Below, piece by piece: positions 7,311 to 12,260 of a stretch of DNA of 13,027 nucleotides. Under the pieces are notes generated by a model that saw only the letters and a program-made list of their open reading frames with translations, did no database searches and was not told where the DNA came from. A program made the position numbers and the translations under genes. Location of the stretch: NCBI GenBank assembly GCA_009993495.1, contig JAACTI010000007.1, positions 1-13,027 on the forward strand. Direction: 5' to 3'. Origin of the DNA: Deltaproteobacteria bacterium (GTDB lineage: Bacteria > Desulfobacterota > Desulfuromonadia > Desulfuromonadales > Geopsychrobacteraceae). Numbering within the stretch: the stretch's first letter is position 1; the number at the start of each line of letters is the position of its first letter.

Positions 7311-7790
7311 ATGTCAATTCCCTATCGAAGACTCGGTCGCGAGTGTGCCCTCAAGGTGCTCTTTGCCCTGCGTCATGCTGAAAACCCTGATCCCGATCAA
7401 GTGTTGCGCCAATTTTGGGGAAATTTTCGCTTCGCCGATGATGCCCTGGGCGAACCGGTTGATCCGCAAAATCGTCCGGTGCCTGAGATTGCTAAATGCT
7501 TTGCCGAGCAGCTGGTACGGGGCATTGTTGCTTATCGCCCGGAAATTGATCAAAAAATTGCAACTGTCGCCCAAAATTGGTCCCTCGATCGGATGAATGC
7601 GGTCGATATCAGTATTTTGCGCATGGCCTGCTATGAAATTTTGTATCTTGATGATATCCCGGCACCTGTCACCATGAACGAAGCGATTGAAATCGCCAAG
7701 CGTTACGGTACCAAAGAATCGCCCGCTTTCGTCAATGGCCTGCTCGACAAAATTGCCAACCGAGCGGAAGCGCAACAGAAAAACTCTTGA
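7311..7790 (+). CDS. nusB: Transcription antitermination protein NusB
   Basis: RNA-binding partner of NusE (S10) in the rRNA antitermination complex, where it recognises boxA. About 159 residues, slightly longer than E. coli NusB. It begins with the family hallmark basic helix RRLGRECALKVLFAL and ends with the conserved core MNAVDISILRMACYEILYLDDIPAPVTMNEAIEIAKRYG... (residues about 95-150, read with KESPAFVNGLLDKI). The start is unsettled: ATG 7311 is used, but GTG 7299 adds four residues. The AAGG at 7293-7296 is rather far from the first and too close to the second. The end is 23 bases before hom. Co-location with ribH is a common bacterial arrangement and does not itself imply a riboflavin role. 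Confidence 0.95.
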   Translation: MSIPYRRLGRECALKVLFALRHAENPDPDQVLRQFWGNFRFADDALGEPVDPQNRPVPEIAKCFAEQLVRGIVAYRPEIDQKIATVAQNWSLDRMNAVDISILRMACYEILYLDDIPAPVTMNEAIEIAKRYGTKESPAFVNGLLDKIANRAEAQQKNS

Positions 7791-7813
7791 CCCGCAGAAC
7801 TCAGGATCTCCTT

Positions 7814-9130
7814 ATGCAGAAAAAAACGATTAATGTCGGCTTGCTCGGCTTTGGTACCATTGGCACCGGAGTTGTACGCCTGTTTCAGAAAAACGCAGAA
7901 TTGATAGCCCACCGCACCGGCGTGAACCTGCAACTGGCGCGGATTGCCGATCTCGATACCACCAGTGATCGCGGCGTTACCTTGCCCGCCGGCATGCTGA
8001 CGAATGATGCCGATGCGCTGCTGACGGATCCTGAAATCGACCTGGTGATTGAACTCATTGGCGGGTACACGCCCGCCTTGCAATTCATCCTTAAAGCCAT
8101 TGCCCATGGTAAGCATATCGTCACGGCGAATAAGGCATTGATGGCGGTTCATGGCCAGGAGATTATTGCCGCGGCCAGCCGCGCCGGAGTCGATGTGATG
8201 TTTGAAGCCGCGGTTGGCGGTGGTATCCCGGTTATTTCGGCCATCAAAGAAAACCTGTGTGCTAATCGTTTTTCCACGGTGCTGGGCATTCTTAATGGAA
8301 CCTGCAACTTTATTTTGACCAAAATGACCGATGAAAAGGGCGATTTTGCCCCGGTTCTGGCCGAAGCTCAAAGTCTTGGCTATGCCGAAGCCGATCCGAC
8401 TTTCGATATCGAGGGGGTTGATACCGCCCACAAGATTGCTCTGCTGGCGGCCATCTGTTTTGGTACGCAAATCGATTTCAGTCAGGTTTATACCGAGGGC
8501 ATCACCGGAATTACCGCTGTCGATATCGATTTTGCCGCACGGCTCGGTTACAAAATCAAACTACTGGCAATTGGCAAGCAGCGTAAAGATTCGGTTGAGG
8601 TGCGCGTTCATCCGACCATGTTGCCGGTTGATTACCAGCTCGCCGAAGTTGACGGTGTGTTTAACGCGGTGCGGCTGTCGGGTGATTTTCTCGGCCCGGC
8701 GATGTTTTATGGTCGCGGTGCCGGTATGGAGGCGACCGCCAGCGCGGTGGTCGGCGATGTTATGGCCATTGGACGTAATATCGCCGTCGGCGCAGCGGGG
8801 CGCACCCCGATTATGGGGTGCTGGCCGCAGCATATTGCCCAGCAGCCCATTTGCCCCATGAGTGAAATTATCAGTCGTTACTATCTGCGCGTAACGGCCG
8901 TTGATCAGCCCGGTGTCCTTGCCAAGATTGCCACCATTCTGGGGCAGTATAATATCAGCATTCAGTCCATGCTGCAGCCCGAGTGCCACGCTGCCGATTC
9001 GGTGCCGATTGTGTTGATGACCCATGCTGCGCGCGAAGCCGATATTAACCAGGCCCTGCTGAAAATCGATGCCCTCGATATTATTGCGCAGCCCACCTGT
9101 CTGATTCGGGTCGAGAACGATCTGGATTGA
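7814..9130 (+). CDS. hom: Homoserine dehydrogenase with C-terminal ACT domain
   Basis: Reduces aspartate semialdehyde to homoserine, the branch point to threonine and methionine. 438 residues, normal for the monofunctional enzyme with a regulatory tail. The Rossmann domain starts VGLLGFGTIGTGVV; TANKALMA carries the conserved Lys107. The catalytic part has EAAVGGGIPVI, GILNGTCNFILTKM and ADPTFDIEGVDTAHKIALL. An ACT domain (about residues 355-430) opens YYLRVTAVDQPGVLAKIATIL, suggesting feedback control, probably by threonine as in other ACT-tailed homologues. ATG 7814 is chosen because TCAGGA lies 7-8 bases upstream and the conserved region begins at once; the in-frame TTG 7787 overlaps nusB and is unlikely. 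The stop is followed in 27 bases by the large inverted repeat before lexA, a likely terminator. Confidence 0.97.
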   Translation: MQKKTINVGLLGFGTIGTGVVRLFQKNAELIAHRTGVNLQLARIADLDTTSDRGVTLPAGMLTNDADALLTDPEIDLVIELIGGYTPALQFILKAIAHGKHIVTANKALMAVHGQEIIAAASRAGVDVMFEAAVGGGIPVISAIKENLCANRFSTVLGILNGTCNFILTKMTDEKGDFAPVLAEAQSLGYAEADPTFDIEGVDTAHKIALLAAICFGTQIDFSQVYTEGITGITAVDIDFAARLGYKIKLLAIGKQRKDSVEVRVHPTMLPVDYQLAEVDGVFNAVRLSGDFLGPAMFYGRGAGMEATASAVVGDVMAIGRNIAVGAAGRTPIMGCWPQHIAQQPICPMSEIISRYYLRVTAVDQPGVLAKIATILGQYNISIQSMLQPECHAADSVPIVLMTHAAREADINQALLKIDALDIIAQPTCLIRVENDLD

Positions 9131-9148
9131 AATCCGATTTTTTCCTGC

Positions 9149-9186
9149 TTGACAATCAAACTCCACGCTGATAGTTACTTTATAAT
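9149..9186 (+). promoter_or_regulatory. lexA promoter elements (TTGACA and a central TATAAT)
   Basis: A perfect -35 hexamer TTGACA lies at 9149-9154 and a perfect TATAAT at 9181-9186, but they are 26 bases apart, too far for one standard promoter. With 17-bp spacing the TTGACA meets TAGTTA (9172-9177), a poor -10. Either choice puts the transcript start between about 9184 and 9193, inside the inverted repeat and past its left arm. Promoter identity is therefore likely, but the exact -10 is open. Confidence 0.55.
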
Positions 9187-9205
9187 AACTATCAGCGTGG
9201 AGTTT
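9158..9205. repeat. Perfect 20-bp inverted repeat abutting lexA: probable operator and hom terminator
   Basis: The left arm 9158-9177 and right arm 9186-9205 match without a mismatch around the 8-base centre CTTTATAA. The core reads CTGATAGTTA...TAACTATCAG, and the outer part reads AAACTCCACG...CGTGGAGTTT. The right arm runs into seven T (9203-9209) that end exactly before the lexA ATG 9210. This has the form of an intrinsic terminator for hom transcripts. It also overlaps both candidate -10 elements, so it could be the autoregulatory LexA operator. The lexA Shine-Dalgarno GGAG (9199-9202) is inside the right arm. Confidence 0.8.
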
Positions 9206-9209
9206 TTTT

Positions 9210-9815
9210 ATGCAGCAACCCACCCCCCGTCAACAACAGGTTTACGATTTTATCGCCGATTATCAGCAGCAAAAAGGTTACGCACCCAGCTTGCAAGAAA
9301 TTGCGGCACATCTGAAAATTCACGGCAATCTCGGGGTGATGCGCCATTTGCAGGCCCTCGAAAAAAAAGGTCTGTTGCACCGCACGGCGGGCAGTTCACG
9401 CGGAATTGTGCTGTGCGGTCAGGCTCAGAGCCTGCGCTTGCCGGTGCTTGGCCGCGTCGCGGCGGGGAATTTGAGCCTGGCCTTTGAAGAGCTGGAGGGC
9501 TACCTCTGTGTCGATCCCTCCCTGGTCCATGGCGAGAAATCTTTTGCCTTGCGCGTCAAGGGCGATTCGATGATTGAGGCCCAGATCGCGCCGGGCGACC
9601 TGGCGATTGTGCGCCCCCAGGCCAGCGCTGATAATGGCGATATTGTCGTGGCTATGCGGAATGGTGAGGCCACCCTGAAACGCTTTTTTCGTGAAAAAGA
9701 TCACATACGATTGCAACCGGCAAACTCACGTCTGATGCCGATTCTCTTGTATCCTGCCGACGGTGAGGTGCAGATTCTCGGCAAGGTCACTGCGATTGTC
9801 AGAACCCTGGCATAA
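9210..9815 (+). CDS. lexA: LexA-type SOS repressor
   Basis: Represses DNA-damage genes until RecA filaments trigger its self-cleavage. 201 residues, as for E. coli LexA (202). The N-terminal winged helix-turn-helix (about 1-70) runs from TPRQQQVYDFI through YAPSLQEIAAHL to SRGIVL. The cleavage bond is Ala85-Gly86 in GRVAAGN, and the Ser-Lys dyad is Ser120 (KGDSMIEAQIAPGD) and Lys157 (GEATLKRFF), one position from the E. coli residues. The recognition-helix region (HGNLGVMRHLQALEKKG) differs from the E. coli type, so a different operator is expected. The start ATG 9210 has GGAG 7 bases upstream. The gene is followed in 4 bases by a small ORF and then dinB, an SOS-type operon. Some relatives have two lexA genes, so this may be one paralogue. 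Confidence 0.95.
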   Translation: MQQPTPRQQQVYDFIADYQQQKGYAPSLQEIAAHLKIHGNLGVMRHLQALEKKGLLHRTAGSSRGIVLCGQAQSLRLPVLGRVAAGNLSLAFEELEGYLCVDPSLVHGEKSFALRVKGDSMIEAQIAPGDLAIVRPQASADNGDIVVAMRNGEATLKRFFREKDHIRLQPANSRLMPILLYPADGEVQILGKVTAIVRTLA

Positions 9816-9819
9816 CATC

Positions 9820-10065
9820 ATGCCGATGCGTAGAGAAAATATTCGTGTTGGGGTCGTGCATGGGCCCGGCAGTAAAATTCGGCCGGTGTGGTTCGATCTG
9901 CAGCGGCGCAAGCACCAGATCTGCACTATCACCAACACTTGGCGTGAACGGGTCGGTCAGGTTGAGCTGCTGCATTTTTGCGTGACCGACGACGGTGCCT
10001 TGTACGAATTGACCTACAATTTGTCCAGCGGTTGCTGGCACCTGCTGCTGGTAGAAGCCCTGTGA
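9820..10065 (+). CDS. Small uncharacterised protein between lexA and dinB
   Basis: I do not firmly recognise this 81-residue protein. It starts 4 bases after the lexA stop (ATG 9820; ATG 9826 is an alternative) and overlaps dinB by 4 bases (GTGA), so it is almost certainly cotranscribed and translationally coupled. It has no signal peptide or membrane segment. The sequence alternates basic and aromatic residues in short, probably beta-stranded pieces: KIRPVWFDLQRRKHQI, NTWRERVGQVELLHF, GALYELTYN, and SGCWHLLLVEAL. The pattern of a W/F-R start, a central Trp, YEL, and a closing Gly-x-Trp-x-Leu resembles small beta-domain proteins encoded beside Y-family polymerases in other bacteria (DUF6504-like). 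That similarity is from memory and tentative. A role as accessory factor or regulator of DinB is an inference from position. Confidence 0.75.
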   Translation: MPMRRENIRVGVVHGPGSKIRPVWFDLQRRKHQICTITNTWRERVGQVELLHFCVTDDGALYELTYNLSSGCWHLLLVEAL

Positions 10066-11291
10066 CTCCGCGTCAGATCATGCATATTGATATGAACGCC
10101 TTTTTTGCTGCAATTGAGCAACAATCTCATCCGGCGCTGCGCGGTCAGCCGGTGGCAGTCGTCGGCAGCTCCCAGCGCACCATTATTCTGACCGCGTCTT
10201 ACGAGGCGCGCCCTTTTGGGGTCAAAACCGGCATGACCCTGAACGAAGCGCGCCAAAAGTGCCCGGCGCTGCAACTGGTGGTTGCCAATAATCGCCTTTA
10301 CACCGAGATCTCCCGCCGTATTGTTGCGCTTTTTCACCATTACACGCCCCAGGTACAGGTCTTTTCTATTGATGAAGCTTTTCTCGATGTCAGCGGATCG
10401 CTCAAGCTGTTTGGCAGCGCCGAGCGCATCGCCCAGTTGATCAAAGCGCAGCTGAAGGCGCACTTCGGTTTGCGTTGCTCGGTAGGCATTGCCCCGAATA
10501 AGCTGCTGGCCAAGCTCGCCTCAGAAATGCAGAAGCCCGATGGTCTCACTCTGATCGCGCCCGCCCAGGTTGCCGCGGTGCTTGAAGATCTGCCGATTGG
10601 TGAACTTTGCGGCATCGGGCGCCAGACGCAGCACAAACTCGAACAACTGGGGATTTACACCTGTGGGCAGCTGGGGCGTTTTTCGCCGCGGGTGCTGAAA
10701 TCGCGTTTTGGGGTGATCGGCGAGCGGCTGGTGCTCATGGGGCAGGGGGTCGATAACAGTCCGGTGGTGCCTCCGCAAGAGGAACCCGAAGTCAAAACAG
10801 TGGGCCACAGCATGACCCTGAAACGCGACCTTGAAGACCGGGGGGAAATCGCACGCTTTCTGCTGCAACTGGCCGAAATGGTCGGACGGCGCGCACGGCG
10901 GTACGGCGTGAGTGGGCGCACAATCACCCTGACCATTCGCTATGCCGATTTTTCCACCTTCAGCCGCCAGCAGGTGCAGGCTCAGCCTGTCAGCCAGAGC
11001 GAGGAGATTTATCGGGCTGCGCTGCGGATCCTCGACCGCCTGCTCCTCGGCCAGCCGGTTCGTCTGCTGGGGGTGCGCCTGTCGCGTTTGGAATACCGCA
11101 CGCGCCAGCTGTTGCTGTTGCCTGAAGAGCGCCGCCGGCAGCAATTAACCGGTGCTCTCGATGAGGTGAATGACCGTTTCGGTGAATTTACCCTGATGTC
11201 GGCCAGTTTACTGGGGGTTAAAGGCAAGGGCAGTCATGTCATTTCCCCGGCCTGGCGCCCTGAAGGTATCCGCAATGTGGGGGTGGATTAA
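10062..11291 (+). CDS. dinB: DNA polymerase IV (Y-family translesion polymerase)
   Basis: Error-prone lesion-bypass polymerase. 409 residues from GTG 10062, which overlaps the preceding stop by 4 bases. The palm has Asp10 in MHIDMNAFFAAIE, with Phe14 as steric gate against ribonucleotides, and Asp104-Glu105 in SIDEAFLDVSG; all three catalytic acids are present, so it is a real polymerase and not an ImuB-like inactive relative. SYEARPFGVKTGM (fingers) and VGIAPNKLLAKLASEMQKPDG follow. The little-finger domain occupies about 245-345, then QLLLL at 349-353, a plausible beta-clamp-binding pentapeptide upstream of the tail ending SPAWRPEGIRNVGVD. A longer in-frame start at 9978 would run far into the neighbour and lacks conservation. 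Expected to be induced through LexA. Confidence 0.96.
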   Translation: MTPRQIMHIDMNAFFAAIEQQSHPALRGQPVAVVGSSQRTIILTASYEARPFGVKTGMTLNEARQKCPALQLVVANNRLYTEISRRIVALFHHYTPQVQVFSIDEAFLDVSGSLKLFGSAERIAQLIKAQLKAHFGLRCSVGIAPNKLLAKLASEMQKPDGLTLIAPAQVAAVLEDLPIGELCGIGRQTQHKLEQLGIYTCGQLGRFSPRVLKSRFGVIGERLVLMGQGVDNSPVVPPQEEPEVKTVGHSMTLKRDLEDRGEIARFLLQLAEMVGRRARRYGVSGRTITLTIRYADFSTFSRQQVQAQPVSQSEEIYRAALRILDRLLLGQPVRLLGVRLSRLEYRTRQLLLLPEERRRQQLTGALDEVNDRFGEFTLMSASLLGVKGKGSHVISPAWRPEGIRNVGVD

Positions 11292-11296
11292 GCCGG

Positions 11297-11415
11297 GCTG
11301 GTAACTTTTCAGCTCCGTAGAAACAGAGCCCGAGGCATCCATTCCACGGGCCGCATGAATCCATCCTTGGAGCTTAGCTGTCGCCATCCGGGCGACAGCT
11401 AACCGTTCCATGGCT
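11297..11415 (-). ncRNA. Array of GGA-loop hairpins downstream of and into aroK: candidate CsrA-binding RNA
   Basis: Read on the minus strand, four successive small stems carry GGA in the loop. They are AGCC-ATGGAAC-GGTT (11401-11415); a 10-bp stem AGCTGTCGCC with loop CGGAT (11376-11400, extendable to 12 bp); TCCA-AGGA-TGGA (11360-11371); and GCCCG/CGGGC (11328-11351) with two GGA in a 14-nt loop. A fifth stem, GCTCTGT-TTCT-ACGGAGC (11312-11329), and a weaker GCTG/CAGC (11297-11313) follow. The first and fifth need a G-U pair that exists only on the minus strand. GGA in hairpin loops is the known recognition feature of CsrA/RsmA proteins. No T-run ends the array. Whether it is a separate sRNA or an aroK 3' UTR is unknown. 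Confidence 0.4.
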
Positions 11416-11961
11416 GCCCCGGACTCTGCATACTGAAGAGTTACCCAGGCTGCGTGTTTTACGCAAATCGAGTAAGCGTTGGGTTAATTGATTCAGGTTT
11501 TGTCCCGATGTTTCAAGCTGGGGAAATTGCGCGTAGGCTGGAGCACGTTGGGCAAGTAATGCGTTAATCTTTGCCAGGGGATCTGTTTGCTGGAGCAAAG
11601 GGCGGATATGCTGCTGGCGGGAAACCCGGGCGAGAAGCTCTTCCGGCGGCGCGGTCAGGCAAACGATCAAGCCGCTTTTTTCAAGCAAAACAACATTTAC
11701 CGGATTGAGTACCAGCCCGCCGCCGGTGGCAATCACCAGCCCGTGCTCAGCCGCCAATCTTTCCACCAGCCTGGTTTCTAATTGGCGGAAAGCCGCTTCT
11801 CCTTCATGGGCAAAAATGTCGGCAACACTTTGCCCGGTCTGGGCTTCAATCTGCTCATCGGTATCCACAAAATCGTAACCCAGAACTTTAGCCAGATGCC
11901 GGCCCAGGGTTGTTTTGCCGGTGCCCATGAAGCCGGTTAAAATAATATTGCTTTTATTCAT
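11374..11961 (-). CDS. aroK: Shikimate kinase
   Basis: Phosphorylates shikimate with ATP on the way to chorismate and the aromatic amino acids. The 195-residue protein has the P-loop GFMGTGKTT (10-18), DTDEQIEAQTG with the shikimate-binding Asp, GEAAFRQLE with the conserved Arg, ATGGGLVLNP, and the lid region SRQQHIRPLL. Shikimate kinases usually end near residue 170. Here the recognisable part ends at LNQLTQRLLDLRK and is followed by about 25 unconserved residues encoded by the GGA-hairpin region; the stop codon itself forms the outer base pairs of the 12-bp stem. The start ATG (11961-11959) has AAGGGG about 10 bases upstream. It is convergent with dinB and stands alone; aroB, often its partner, is not in view. 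aroL is an alternative name. Confidence 0.95.
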   Translation of the reverse strand: MNKSNIILTGFMGTGKTTLGRHLAKVLGYDFVDTDEQIEAQTGQSVADIFAHEGEAAFRQLETRLVERLAAEHGLVIATGGGLVLNPVNVVLLEKSGLIVCLTAPPEELLARVSRQQHIRPLLQQTDPLAKINALLAQRAPAYAQFPQLETSGQNLNQLTQRLLDLRKTRSLGNSSVCRVRGSHGTVSCRPDGDS

Positions 11962-12077
11962 TGATGATTCGCCCCTTTCGGCTCAAGTGCCGTGCTTGAA
12001 GCGACGCTCCTGCCGCCCCACCTATTCTGCTCTTTTCAGGCAGGCGTTCGACCCGATTGCCGTAAAATTTCAGCGCG

Positions 12078-12107
12078 AACATAGAAGTAAGCTCCCCAGA
12101 CTGTCAA
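12078..12107 (-). promoter_or_regulatory. Predicted aroK promoter
   Basis: On the minus strand a perfect TTGACA (plus positions 12102-12107) is followed after 18 bases by TATGTT (12078-12083), a 4/6 match to the -10 consensus. Transcription would start near 12071, giving aroK a leader of about 110 nt. Its orientation and place fit aroK, and no competing -35/-10 pair was noticed. Confidence 0.55.
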
Positions 12108-12162
12108 GCCCGTCGGCCTCGGAGACCTGCACCGGCGGCTGATAGCAGGTTTTTATGGGCAG

Positions 12163-12211
12163 ACCTTATCTTTGGGTGCGTTATTTTCTTGTATCCAAAC
12201 CTTATTTTTGG
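12163..12211. repeat. 13-base direct repeats at the typA promoter
   Basis: ACCTTATCTTTGG (12163-12175) and ACCTTATTTTTGG (12199-12211) match at 12 of 13 bases, 36 bases apart. The second copy fills the -35/-10 spacer of the predicted typA promoter and is flanked by CCAAA, giving CCAAA-N7-TTTGG. The pair could be a regulator-binding site or simple A/T-rich similarity. Confidence 0.4.
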
Positions 12212-12217
12212 CATAAT
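12189..12217 (+). promoter_or_regulatory. Predicted typA promoter
   Basis: TTGTAT (12189-12194) and CATAAT (12212-12217) are separated by 17 bases, matching sigma-70 consensus at 4/6 and 5/6. The start would be near 12224, leaving a leader of about 37 nt before the typA ATG. The surrounding A/T-rich sequence stands out from the coding neighbourhood. Confidence 0.55.
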
Positions 12218-12260
12218 TTTCCGTTTTTCAAAATTAACGAGTATCTGAAGGGTTCGAACT

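Larger units (their letters stand above)
11962..12260. other. Divergent aroK/typA intergenic region
   Basis: 299 bases without a convincing gene. The left part would be a roughly 110-nt aroK leader (minus strand) with two possible stems: CCTGCC/GGCAGG over a long loop, and TCAAG/CTTGA around a 7-nt loop near the start codon. The middle has ACCTGC (12125-12130) and GCAGGT (12145-12150) over a 14-nt loop, followed by five T, a weak terminator-like shape with no obvious upstream plus-strand gene. The right part holds the typA promoter and two near-identical 13-base direct repeats. Confidence 0.7.

Noticed and set aside
7703..8470. Long open frame on the minus strand within nusB and hom
   Set aside because: Antisense to conserved domains of hom, with low-complexity composition and no ribosome site.
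9978..10061. Upstream-extended dinB start giving 28 more residues
   Set aside because: The extension lies wholly within the preceding small gene and is unlike Y-family N-termini; GTG 10062 with the GTGA overlap fits better.
11970..12000. GAGCCGAAAGGGGCGAA on the minus strand recalls the core of glycine riboswitches
   Set aside because: The paired flanking stems and the downstream conserved part of a glycine aptamer are missing, and the match ends at the aroK ribosome site.
12125..12154. Terminator-like stem ACCTGC/GCAGGT with five T upstream of typA
   Set aside because: Only 6 bp over a 14-nt loop, and no plus-strand gene ends nearby; kept only as a note on the intergenic region.
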